Assembly (NCBI GenBank): GCA_013400115.1
Contig: VXBP01004182.1
Span: forward strand, 715,094-779,093
Length of the DNA stretch: 64,000 nucleotides
Origin: Rhinopomastus cyanomelas
Taxonomy: Eukaryota; Chordata; Aves; Bucerotiformes; Rhinopomastidae
Reading direction: 5' to 3'
Shown: positions 1 to 12,500 of the stretch, in pieces
Layout: each line of letters begins with the position of its first letter
Position numbering within the stretch: the stretch's first letter is position 1
Notes under the pieces: generated by a model
Database searches by the model: none
What the model was told of the DNA's origin: nothing
Seen by the model: the letters and a program-made list of their open reading frames with translations, nothing else
Translations under genes and position numbers: made by a program

Positions 1-389
1 ATATTGTGTCCAGACATAAATGCAGACCAGCAACAGGTGCATATTCAAAGCACTGTCTTCATGTCGCTTACGTAACTCCTTACAGGCAACTTTAAAAGGG
101 AAATATTAACACGCTCACTTTTTATATCAAGCCTTTACTTAGCAGCCCTTTGTGATGTGTCTTTTGGTCCTTGGAATCTTGCATTTGCCTCTGCTGATTT
201 CATGATAGTGGATGTACGTGTGGCATTACGAGCCTGCTGAGAAACACCTTCAAATAAACACTTCAGTTGTTCAGTGTCACGTTATGAATTCAGTGAATGA
301 AACAAAGATTTGCTTTCCCAGTTTTGTAATATTGTCCTTCATTTAATCAAGAGGTACTTGGCCACCGAGGTCAAGGCAACTTTGTGTCT

Positions 390-692
390 TAGAATAACAG
401 AATCATTAAGGTTGGAAAAGACTCCTGGGATCGTAAGAGTCCAACCATCAACCATACTCTACAAGTTCACGCATAAAACAGATCCCTCAACACAACATCC
501 AAGCATCTTATACTCATCCAGGGATGGGGACTCAACCACCACCCTGGGCAGCCCAGTCCACTGCCTGACCACTCTCTCCGGGAAGAATTCCTTCCTGATG
601 GCCAGTCTAAACCTCACCTGTTGGAGCTTGAAGCCCTTCCCTCCAGTTGTGTTGCTAATTACCTGTGAGAAGAGACCAGAACCAACGTCTCA
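390..692 (-). mobile_element. CR1 fragment, CCAACC-type
   Basis: Begins CAGAATCATTAAGGTTGGAAAAGA and extends to the GAGAAGAGACCAGAACC segment. Directly followed by a younger copy at 694. Confidence 0.85.
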
Positions 693-693
693 T

Positions 694-954
694 AGAAACA
701 CAAAACATTAGGGATTGGAAGAGACCTCAAAAGATCATCTCGTCCAATCCTCCTAACACAGCAGGATCACCTAGATCCAGTCGCACAGGAACATAACCAG
801 GCAGTTTAAATGTCTCCAGAGAAGGAGACTCCACAATCTCCCTGGGCAGTCCCTTCCAGTGCTCTGTCACCCTCACTGGGAAGAAATTCCTTCTCATATT
901 GATGTGGAACCTCCTGTGTTCCAGCTCACACCCACTGCCCCTTGTCATCTGTTC
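694..954 (-). mobile_element. CR1 fragment, GATTGG-type
   Basis: About 260 nt of 3' end, including TCTCCAGAGAAGGAGACTCC and CATATTGATGTGGAACCTCC. Inserted at the truncated end of the previous CR1. Confidence 0.88.
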
Positions 955-1332
955 CTTTTCTGCTCACAAGATAGAAAAACCCAACAAACCCCCAGCTCTG
1001 TACAGAACTGTGTCTAGTCTTATACACACAACACAAAAACACATGGAGTTTGCCAAGAGTAGTGACACTGACAACTAAACTCTTTTGCTGAGCTGCAGAA
1101 ACAGCTCTGTTCTGTGACTCACATCCAGAACCACTTGGAAACCCACATAATCTCATTTTTAATTACAGCCTCAATTAGCTCATGAACAAAAGTGCTCTGA
1201 CAGTACGCCAGCAGTATTATGCACAGTCACTAGAAATGTTATTTGGAAGAGGATACTATAAAAATTATTGCTTAACGATGGCGCTTACAAACAGTGGGTT
1301 TTTTTTCAGGCACTTAAGTATCTTTTGTGATT

Positions 1333-1425
1333 TCACAGAATCACAGCCCATTAGGGATTAGAAGGGACCGCAAAAGATCATCTAGTCCAATCCCCCTGCC
1401 AGAGCAGGACCACCTAAACATGTTT
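1333..1425 (-). mobile_element. CR1 3'-end fragment
   Basis: Short GATTGG-type copy (CACAGAATCACAG to AGCAGGACCACCTA). Confidence 0.8.
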
Positions 1426-1557
1426 CCTTGGGACATGTGATTTCAGAACTTGGGACAGCTTTGCAAATAAAAACTGCATCAAATACCAGTGAACAGTTCA
1501 CTCACTCTGAAAGGCAGTAGCTGAAGACACACAGTCACAGTACTATGAAGTACAAGG

Positions 1558-1748
1558 GAATCACAGAAGCGTAGAATCATTAGAGACTGGAAGGGACCTC
1601 GAAAGATCATCCAGTCCAATCCCCCTGCCACAGCAGGGTCCCCTAGACCAAGTTGCACAAGAACACGTCCAGGTGGGTTTTAAATGTTTTCAGAGGAAAA
1701 GACTCCACAACCCACCCTGGGCAGCCCCTTCCAGTGCCCTGTCACCCA
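1558..1748 (-). mobile_element. CR1 3'-end fragment
   Basis: GATTGG-type, 190 nt, ending near GCCCTGTCACCC. Confidence 0.85.
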
Positions 1749-2327
1749 GAGAGCTGAGGCTGGAATCACTAACCTGTGGAACAGACTGTTTGCACTGAGA
1801 TTTTCATAGCTCTTCTCCAATTCAGAAGAAACACCTCGATGCCTTTCTAGCAAAATGTGCTTTTAAGACTGAAGATTAGTGATTTAGAAACACTCACTTG
1901 GACCGACATGCCGTGAGATTCTGTGACCCTGTCTAGGCAGCACTGAGACAGGGTCTTGGCTAAGAGGTTTATCCCCAGACTGACAGGAAAGGAGGTGGAT
2001 TCCTAACACATTAGTTAATCACTGCTCTATCTTACTTATCTCTCAGACCTGTACAATTCCTTCTGTCCTGCTGGAACCTGACTGTCCCCATGAACACCCA
2101 AGACACTAACAAGGTTAAGAAAATGAATGTGCTTTTTTGCAAGAGAGAACATTTATGGGTGCATTTAAGGGGCTGCGTTTTTCTCCTAGAGAATTCTGCC
2201 CTTTGTCCTGTCCACTCGCACCAGATAGATCCCCACCCTAAAAAACACCAGAGCAAGATTCAGTTGTTAAAGGGCAGAATTAAGTCTCACTTCCACTATG
2301 CTATGCAGCTCCAGCTCAGCTAATTAC

Positions 2328-2384
2328 ACAGAATCACAGAACATTAGGGACTGGAGGGGACCTGGAAGGATCATCCAGCCCTCA
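2328..2384 (-). mobile_element. CR1 3'-terminal stub
   Basis: About 57 nt only (CACAGAATCACAGAACATTA onward). Confidence 0.7.
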
Positions 2385-3234
2385 TTTGGTTTCTTGCTTA
2401 AAGTAACTGCTAATTCCCAAAGAATTTCAGAACTAGTTTTTGCAAAGCTTTTGAGTTCCTCACAGCGAACCCGTCCACACTGCTTCCATCAGAAATTAGG
2501 AGATGACCCCATTGTTTAAGTAGAAACAAGTATGAAAATGAGATAACGAACTGGAAGTTGTGTTTAATTCCAGCGGCAGGTACCAAGCCCCTCCTGCAAT
2601 TGCATGCACCAGTGCTACTGAGCAGCCCTCCGAATCTAGGAAGAGATGCTTTGACTCTATTTTGATTCCAATGTCATTTGCTCAAACATATCCTTCACTT
2701 CACTCAAATCTACTCAACCAACACACAATCCAGAGGGTACTTAGTCCTTAGTACTATTACTTAAAAGTAAAAAGATACCTAGTACTGTTGCTTAAAAGTT
2801 GTTCTTAAACATGTTGGCTGCAAGAAAAGACAGCTTGTGACTCCACTGACAATCTCACATTATAAACTTCTTCGGTTTCTGAGGTCCTACCACCACTTAT
2901 CTCAGACTCTTCCAAAGATGAAGCCTGTGTTTAAAGTTCAAAATACAAAAGGTGTGAGTGATGTTCTTATAAAAATGTAAAGAGCTAGTCAAAATTACAT
3001 GTTTAGGTATTTAATCTCTGAAGAATGGAGTATAGCAGCAGGAACTTAAATATAGTAAGAACTATCAACAATAAATACAAGAAATTAGTGCAAAGATTGC
3101 AGTAGGAGGGTTCTTGAGGACAATCAGAATATAAAGAGACAGTCTGGTTTATACAAAAGCCATCCCAACTCTGTGTACAGGCTCGTCTATAAATTACAAC
3201 CGGAGAAGATGAAATGCTTATTTGCAAATCATAG

Positions 3235-3498
3235 TTATTAAAAAGTGTGCTTTATTGGGTTTGTCACTCGTTCTCTCGGCAGGTGGAGTTGGCAGGAAGT
3301 CTGCAAAGACAAATTTCCATAGTTAGACATTTTCACTCCTCCAGAAGTTACATTTTCAACAGAACTAACAGCAGCTGCTGTGCACACAGGAAGCATTATC
3401 AGAGCGCTAAGCGTTGGAACAGATCTCTTGGTAGTTTAGCTATTTGTAAGCTTGTGACAACAAAAGAAATCAGCACAAACATTAAACCAGCAGTTTAC
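3235..3498 (-). other. VPS37A: VPS37A proximal 3' UTR
   Basis: An AATAAA signal reads on the minus strand at 3256-3251, about 245 nt after the stop codon, so a short 3'UTR is possible. Longer isoforms cannot be excluded from sequence alone. Confidence 0.5.
3251..3256 (-). terminator. Candidate VPS37A poly(A) signal AATAAA
   Basis: Canonical hexamer on the minus strand followed by a T-rich stretch (ACTTTTTAATAAC). First AATAAA after the stop. Confidence 0.5.
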
Positions 3499-3579
3499 CT
3501 ATAGGGGAGCATGAAACTGGCTGTGCATTGCTATTGCCTGTTGAAGTTTTTCCTCTTTGGCTCGTCTACAGTGGCAAAG
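3499..3579 (-). CDS. VPS37A: VPS37A coding exon 11 (terminal) with stop
   Basis: Residues 372-397 then TAG at 3501-3499. Cys-His-Cys and Arg-rich start, then EEKLQQAIAMHSQFHAPL. Acceptor TTTTGTAG. Confidence 0.95.
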   Translation of the reverse strand, partial: LCHCRRAKEEKLQQAIAMHSQFHAPL

Positions 3580-6500
3580 CTACAAAACAAGACATGGGAA
3601 CAATGAATTCTGACACGAAGTGCTGTGTGACGCACAGAACAACTTTCCTGACAATTCAGCTACTTTGCAGGATCTTTAAGAAAGGAAAACCTTTTGAACC
3701 AGCTCCAAGCTTCAAGGTGAACAATGTCTATACTGATACCACTACTTCATCCACAATTGCTTACAAGAGAAAAGAATAGTTTCCTATGTTAAAATGCATT
3801 TGTTAGGCATCTTTAAGGACAGGTGGTCTACTCAGGGCATCACTCTTGTCACAGTAGCAGCAAGAATGGTGCTATTTTGAATTTCAGTTACTTGTTCGGT
3901 GACAGCAACCAACATTTTAAACATTTACATTAAGGCTACTCAATATAACGTGGATCACAGAATCACAGAACGTTAGGGATTGGAAGCGACCTTGAAAGAC
4001 CATCCAGTCCAATCCCCCTGCCACAGCAGGACCACCTAGTTCCAGTCACACACAAACATGGCCGGGTTTTAAATGTCTGCAGAGAAGGAGACTCCATAAC
4101 CTCCCTGGGCAGCCCCTTCCAGCGCTCTATCACCCTCACCATGAAGAAGGTCCTTGTCATATTGATGTGGAACCTCCTCTGTTCCAGGTTACACCCATTG
4201 CCCCTTGTCCTATCACTGGATGCCACTAAGCAGAGCCTGGCTCCATCCTCCTGACACCCACCCTTCACATATTTATCAACATTAATGAGGTCACCCCTCA
4301 GTCTCCTTTTCTCTAAGCTCAAGAGACCCAGCTCCCTTAGCCTCTCATCAGGCAGATGTTCCACTTTCTTCATCATCTTCGTGGCTCTGCGCTGGACTCT
4401 GTCCAGCAGTTCCATGTCAGTCTTGAACTGAGAGGCCCGGCACTGGACACAGTATTCCAGATGCAGTCTCACCAGGGCACAACAGAGGAGGAAGAGAACC
4501 TCTCTCAATCTACTAACCACCCTGATTCTGATCCACCCCAGGATGCTTTTGGCCACAAGGGCCCATTGCTGGCTCATGGTCATCCTGCTGTCCACCAGGA
4601 CCCCCAGCTCCCTTTCTCCTATGCTGCTCTCCAACAGGCCTACAATGACTTCCCTAATCTAACAGAGTCTGTGCGGGTATCTCCCCTGTATCTACATGGG
4701 ACACAGTAACCAGCACAAAGATACATGCAATAACATGTGACTAGGATGTAATGCAGGAGACTTTTGGGCTCTGTCCTTAAAAGAATGTGCCTTCACAATG
4801 CAGATTATATCCTAAATAGACCAAACCACTCGTGGATATATTTTTCTTGTGTTGGAGACCACATCTGGAGTATTGTGTCCGGTTCTGGGCTCCTCAGTTC
4901 AAGAGGGATGTGGAGCTGCTGGAGAGAGTCCAGTGTAGGGCAACGAGGATGATGAAGGAGGTGGAGCACCTCCCTTATGAGGAGAGGCTGAGGGAACTGG
5001 GTCTCTTTAGCTTGGAGAAGAGGAGACTGAGGAGTGACCTCAGTAATGTTGATAAAGATGTGAAGGGTGGGTGTCAGGAGGATGGAGCTGGGCTCTTCTC
5101 AGTGTCATCTAGTGATAGGATGAGGGGCAATGGTTGTAAGCTGGCACATAGAAGGTTCCACAACAGTATGAGAAGGAACTTCTTCACAGTGAGGGTGAAG
5201 GAGCACTGGAAGGGGCTGTCCAGGGAATTGTGGAATTGTGGAATCTCCTTCACTTGAGATGTTTAAGACCCGCCTGGATGAGTTCCTGTGTGACTTGGTC
5301 TACATGATCCTGCTGTGGCAGGGGGATTGGACTAGATGATCTTTCGAGGTCCCCTCCAATCCCTAATGATTCTGTGATTCTGTAAAGTACTGCTCTGTGT
5401 CACAGGACTGCTCAAAGCATAGATCTGGAAGTCTACTGTGTATCCCTCAGATCAGAAAGATCTGTGTATTACATACCGTTCTCTTCTCCATGAAACTACT
5501 GAGAAAGTCATCTATTTCTGTTTTGCCTTCCAAGAAGTCTTCTGCGATAATGTCAGACTCCTCTTCAGCTTCATGAGCGGCTACTTTAAGTCTGGCTTGC
5601 AGAGCACTCGGACTGCAACTCTAAGAAAACCAAAACTCCTCTGTAATATCAAAATGTCCACAAACCCCTACATTTCCAAGAAGAAAGACAAATTACTACA
5701 GAAGTATGAAGCATGTGAATAGAGTATCATCACTACATAAAAGCCTAAGTGACCAAAGGAAGCTTCCAAGAAGCAGAGTAACATGTTAAACTCAAAGGGA
5801 TTCAATGTGAGGAAAGTGACGTTAATTTGGATCTTGATTCACAAGCCTTCTCACAAATGTATAAAGGTTCCCAACTTTTACCCTACACTACAGGAGGCAT
5901 CCAGCTTAGAAACCTGACAGGTTCTTGAATGCACGACTTCTAAGTCAAACTAGCATTTCTCATGTCTTCAATACATAGGATCTACTTCTGAAACTCAGTG
6001 GCAAACCCAGAAGTACGAAAGGTAAAAATACACTTACTGTACAGCTTGAAAAGTCTGTGGAGAGGAAGTCAGCAAAGCAAAAAGGCTCCTACTCATGAAG
6101 TAGAGTGTTGCTAAGCTAAACCATTAAGCTTATAGAGTCACGGAATCATAGAATATTCTAGGCTGGAAGGGACTGCCAGAGATCATCCAGTCCAATCCCC
6201 CTGCCACAGCAGGATCACCCAGACCAAGTTGCACAGGAACACGTCCGGGTGGGTTTTAAAGTCTCCAGAGAGGAAGACTCTACGATCCCCCTAGGCAGCC
6301 CGTTCCAGTGCTCCATCACCCTCACTGGGAAGAAGTTCCTTCTGATATTTATATGGAACCTCCTATGTTCCAGCTGACACCCACTGCCCCTTGTCCTGTC
6401 ACTAGATGACATTGAGAAGAGGCTGGCTCCATCCTGCTGACACTCATTTCCTTTCCAACCATTCAGTACTTAATCCCATCTTATTTCATCCTCAATGTGA

Positions 6501-9500
6501 ATCTACTTCATATAAAATCAGAATAATTTGCACCAGTTTAACCAGAAGAATAATCTTAATGGATACAGATACAAATCAAAACTTGAGTTCTACTGAAGTG
6601 TTCTCAATGGATAACGTGGTAGAGAGATTGTACCTCACTGAGTTCATGCTGTCTTTGCATCTTTTTCTCAAAGGCTGCCTTCATCTGTGTCAGCTGCTCA
6701 TACTAAAAAGAAGGAAAAGAACACATTTCCCCTCAAAATCCCCCCTATTACAATGCAGCGAGTATTTCTGAGAAAGGTTTTATTGTTCACTTACCTTATC
6801 CAGCACCGTCTGCCTCTTAGCCTCCAGACTAGGCTCCAGCAGTAAGTTTTTTTCTGCAAAATAAAGTCACCTTTTTTACTACTTTTTTTCCCCAGAACAG
6901 AGCCGCAGACATAGGGTTTTGACATCTTACTTGCCAGCTCTTCAATGCTTTTCACTAACTCATCTCTATCGGTAACAACTTGCTTCAGCTGTGGCAGAGC
7001 GACAAACTGCTCCAGCAGCACCTCCTCTTGCTCGTTCATGTTGGTCAGCTGGGATATACTGCATGAAAACACAGAAGCAGGTTTTTAAAGTAACTACGTC
7101 TCGAGTTATCTGTCTCTGTCAGAAGTCAAAAGGTTCAGGCATTTATTTGGACTTTACAGACACAAAACACTCAATCCCAATGTATTTTTCCTTTTTTCTC
7201 CTGGACTGTGGACTACTCTACTACTTGCAGCAGTGGGTTCAAAAAGCATCTCTCATTTCAGTCCTTGCTTCCTTCACACTGTTTTTCATGGTCCTGCAGT
7301 GGGCTGACCTTAGGCAGCTGCCAGATGCCCAGCCAGCTGCCCTCTCAGTCCCCCTCCTCAATAGGATATGGGGAAAGGAGCACTGGCACAGGCTGCCCAG
7401 GGCAGTTGTGGAGTCTCCTTCTCTGGAGACGTTTAAAATTTCTGCTACCTTCTGAAACTTTACCTTAGTTCTGAGAGTTCTGGAAACGTATCAGGAACAT
7501 CAGGCATCTTGTAAGTAAACCCATTCTGGCCAACCTAAATGGAAGGTTAGAAAGGCTTAGTGATTTTTGATATTTAACCCGATTAATCCAAAACTGGATG
7601 TGAGTATTTGCCAGCAACCAGAGACATAGGAGAAGCAGTAAGAAGCAGTAGCGACTAGTCTCTGAAGGCATCTCAACTCAACCGTGACAACAAAACACTT
7701 TGAGATGTTTGCGATGGTGGGTCAAATGTTCTGTCTTGCTATGTGCTCCCTTTCACAACAGCTGGATGACCCATGAATCACATGGGAAGAGTGTAACTTA
7801 GGTAACTGAGAACAATGAAAGAGATTGACATTTTGATCTCTTTTGTGTGGTTTTGAAAGCCGTAACTTATGAGGAGAGATGAAAAGAGTTGGGAGTGTTT
7901 AGTTTGAGGAAGGGGAGACCTCATTGCTCTCTACAGCTATCTGAAAGGACACTGTTGGTGCTGGTCTCTTCTCACAAGTCATTAGCAACAGAACCAGAGG
8001 GAAGGGATTCAAGCTTCAACAGGGGAGGGTTAAACTGGCCATCGGGAAGAAATTCTTCACGGAGGAAGAATTTCAGGCACTGGAATGGTGCCCAGGGTGG
8101 GGGTTGAGCCCCCATCCCTGGATGAGTTTAAAAGACACTCGGATCATAGAATCATTAGGGATTTCAAGGGACCACAAAAGATCATCTAGTCCAATACCCC
8201 TGCCACAACAGGATCTGTGCTGTTGAGGGATCTGGTTTAGGGGTGAACTGTAGAGGAGGGTTGATGGTTGGACTCAATGGTCCCAGGAGCCTTTTCCAAC
8301 CTGAATGATTCTGTGATTCAATGATTCTATAGAACACAGAATTTGTCAATTTTACCAAACCAGAACATATCTGCCAAGCTTGAAAGTTTTTGCTTCTAAA
8401 GACTAAACATTCAGATAGGAAGTTTTTGGAGTACGTTGACAAAAATCCTTGCAAAGCGCATCCGTGAGAATACACACACTAAGTCCATGACGAGACACTA
8501 TTTTAAGCTTGAAGAGGAGAAACAAAGACTTATACAGACTTAAGGCTGCACAAACATGATTCTCACTTGCTAGGCTCTTGGCAGGAGTCCCATATAGAGA
8601 AAAGGATCTCATTTTTGTATGGCTGGAATAACAAGGCTGCACCACGTGGTAGCTCAGGGTCTGACAAGAGCTTAAGCAGCAAAATTCAGCACACAGACCT
8701 GAAGCACTGCTTCTGCTGTCGGGACAGGTAGTGGTAGATCAGCAATGAAGCCGTGAGAGGGAGCAGCAGGCTTATCTGTAGTATAGCTTGAAGAAACTGA
8801 TTCGGAAACGGGCACGGCTGCCATGGTTCTGTTTGTTTCTTGAGGTGGGTAAGGAGGAAGAAATGGAAACCCCTGAGGAGTGAAAGGAGGCATTCCAGCC
8901 GGTTTGTTGAAAAGGCTAAAAGCAAACAAACACAACTGTGAGCAACCAACTGCTGACAGCACATTCCGTAGGAGCCTCCTCCTCAGTTTCATATGTTTTT
9001 TGATTATCGATACTTACTATGGAAATGACGTTGAGCTAGGAGCTGGAACTGGAGGATTCTTCCAAAACTCATCCAGTAAACTCTGAATAATTTTTCCAAG
9101 ATCTGAGTGCATTGTAAACTGGGAAAAACAAGCAAACAAAACCCAGTGAAGAAATAACAGACATGCCTGGAATCCAACAGTTCCAACAGGTGCTGAACTC
9201 GTCCATCTATTACACCCACATGGCAGTGCTGGAGGCTAACTCAGAGACACCCCAGCTCACGCAAACTGTGCACACCTAAGCTCCAAATACAGTTATCAAG
9301 CCACCAGAATTCAACTGAAACTGCAAATCGTTTGGCCATTCTATGACCAGTGGAGAAACAATCAACTGAGTGCATTTCTGATCAACAACCAAAAATCTAC
9401 ACCTCTGTTATAAAGACGCAGTTGTGAAAATGGAGGAAAAAACCTACTGATTGCACTTTGGGAGTCATAACCTCCCGCTCACTGCTGCAAACTACAGCCT

Positions 9501-12500
9501 GACGGCACAGAAAGCAAAGAAACAGCACAAAACTGAGCATTAAAATCCTGAATATCGGAGCTGAAGCCTCCACAAGTTTCTAATAGCATCAGGGCAGAAA
9601 GAACTACGTTACGAAACAGTCTCAGAGCACCCTTCGCCCTTATTTGCACTACACCACAGAGAAACAAGAGGCCTGTTATCGGCTCTAACAAGGAAAGTGA
9701 CAGGAGCTTTCTAAGGTGTCATCACTTAAAACAGTTTCAGGGATTGAAGGGACTTCAAAAGATCATCCAGTCCAATCCCCCTGCCACAGCAGGATCACCT
9801 AGATCCAGTTGCACAGGAACATACCCAGGCAGGTTTGAAACGTCTCCAGTGCTAATGATTCTGTGGTACGTGGAACGCTGAACTCAGGATCAGTAAGGGT
9901 AAATGAAGAAAGAGTAGTCTTGAATGACGATAAATCATAAATTAATAGATACAGTCTACTGTCTGCTACTGAATTTTGCTTTCGTACATCTCCGAATCTG
10001 TACTAGTCATGTTTCCTGGAAGTATTAGCAATAATCTAGCAGGCTGCACTGAAATTGCTGTTAGCAACAAACACGAAGCCACGAATCATACGTACGTTAT
10101 TTAGTAGTGGACCGGTCACATACGCTCCCTGCTTGTCCACTAAATGATGTCTCACAGGTGGGAAAACACTGATGACTGGCTTTTCCTGAGGAAACTGAGG
10201 TGGAAGCAAGCTGCAAACGCAAGAATGGTCATCACTACAGCTCCACTCCGTGATGAAGTGTGTGCAATAAGGCTTCTTTCGCAAAGGGTAGGTACTGGTG
10301 GTTACATACACTTAGCTTTGCAGAAATACAAAGTGAACAACACGCATAAAGGCATTTCTCAGGTACAAAATTACTACGACTTAGAGCAACCAGCACGACT
10401 TTCACATAGTTAAAGGGAGAGTTTTGCTGGGCAAAAGTGCTGTAGAACAATAAAGCACCTGTGTCCGCTGACTGTGGTACAGTGAGAATAGTTTCTGATA
10501 CAGAAGTTATGACTACAGAGACCACACTCAAGTCTTCTAATACTGAAGTTCTTAGTAAAGACCACACTGTGTAACCTGCGAAAATATTAGGCAAGTTGTC
10601 TGGCTAAAGAGACTGTGAGCACAGTAACATCGGCATCTGCCAGAGCAAAAGCAACCCCCTCCAGTAAATTAATTGCAAATGTTAGATCACTACAGTTATG
10701 ATCCAGAAACTTCATGGGGATTACAGTTAGGATTCACAGCAAATTAGTACATTACTAATTAAATTTATTTTTAGATGTAGAACCCCTCAGATAATTCCTC
10801 CTGCTTACTTCTGCCTACAAACAAGCAGACACCTTGGGAGCTGAGCACAGCAAAACACAGATTTGCTTTCAGCTGAGCATCTGCATCTGGTAACTAGTTT
10901 CACAGGCATCACTACAACTACTAATGCAAATCCAGATTACAGGTCCTGAAACTCATTAATCAATGGGAGCCAGTTCTGTGCCACTACTACTTTCTTTTCA
11001 GAACAATTTGAACTTTCTAGATGTACACAGAGTTATCTCCTTGTACTTACATGTTGATATTAATTGTCAAGTTGTTTACAGTGAACGGCAGTCGATACTC
11101 CACATCCTTCTGGATTTCTGCAATGCTGTCAAAGAAGTAATTGTTAGCAAAAAATTCATGGTCAGTGTAACAACCCAACATCTTTCGAGATCCCTTCCAA
11201 TCCCAAATGATTTCATAACCTAAAAGAAGGCATAACCACAGAGCTTTGCATTGAATTAGTTTTGAAAGAGTAAAACTTAAAACACTGGAGGAAGTTAATG
11301 TGCTTCAGAACACTATATTAAAATTAAAGCAAAGAATAGTAGGTTCCACTTTTAAGCCTTGTACATGATTCCAGGCAACTGAAATACAGGAGAACCTATT
11401 CCACTCACTGATCTGACAAGAAACTCTACCTATGGTTTTCCATTTACTGGCTTAATTTAACACATAGAATCACAGAACATTAGGGATTGGAAGAGACCTC
11501 AAAAGATCATCTAGTCCAATCCCCCTGCTAAAGCAGGATCACCTAGATCAAGTCACACAGGAACATGTCCGGGCGGGTCTTAAACTTCTCCAGTGAAGGA
11601 GACTCCACAACCCCCCCAGGCAGGCCCTTACAGTGCTCTGTCACCCTCACTGTGAAGAAGTTCCTTCTCATATTGATGTGGAACCTCCTATGTTCCATCT
11701 TACACATCACATCAGTGACTTTCACTTGCCAAAGCATTACACTTGGTTCACAGCTAACTACTCTTCTGTGACACGGCCAACAGGCTAATGCGCTACACGA
11801 GGCGTTCTTCCTTAACAGATCAGCTTATTATTCAACAGTAGAGGCTTTTCTACATGTACCAAGCTCTGTGGACTTGAACAACCATTTTCAGAGATTATCT
11901 GTGCAACTTGGTCTAGGTGATCCTGCTCTGGCAGGGGGATTGGACTTTTGAGGTCCTTTCCAATCCCTAATGTTCTGTGATTCTGTGATCTGTAAAAGAG
12001 CTTGTAGAGCTTTGTAATCCAGTGGAGTCTCCTTCTCTGGAGATGTTTAAAACCCACCTGGACATGTTCCTGTGCAACTGGATCTAGCGGGTGCAGGGGG
12101 TGGTTGGACTGGATGATCTTTCGAGGTCCCTTCCAATCCCTAATGTTCTGTGATTCTGTGACACTCAAAACACAGATCACCCTGAAAGCACTGAGTGAAA
12201 AAGCAAGTTATCTTATGGAAGCTGGTAAAGTCAAATCCAAATTTGCTTCTTCTAACAGCTAAGTTACTGAGAAACAATAACACAAAGTTGATTTCAACAT
12301 TAACACAAAGTTGATTTCAATGCTCAGAGCACTCTACAATTTGTATGCATGGTGAGATTGTTCTGAAAGATGGCATCTTTTCGGATGAATGCGGAGGAGA
12401 AGCAGAAGGCTTATCTCAGAAGTGGAATTTCTGGACAATGCAAACCTACCTATGCTGGGACCGCAAGATTAAAGAAGGCAGAAAATGAGTTTGATCTTAC

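Larger units (their letters stand above)
1..3234. other. Left flank, no coding sequence recognised
   Basis: Holds five CR1 fragments and unique AT-rich sequence. A plus-strand AATAAA at 253-258 followed by GTTGTTCAGTGTC could be the 3' end of a convergent gene. Confidence 0.6.

Noticed and set aside
3963..4634. 223-codon minus-strand frame as a host gene
   Set aside because: It coincides with a CR1 copy and repeats at many other CR1 sites in the window.
6406..6771. 121-codon plus-strand frame
   Set aside because: Antisense shadow of VPS37A exon 9 and a CR1 copy.
10144..10413. 89-codon plus-strand frame
   Set aside because: Runs antisense through VPS37A exon 3.
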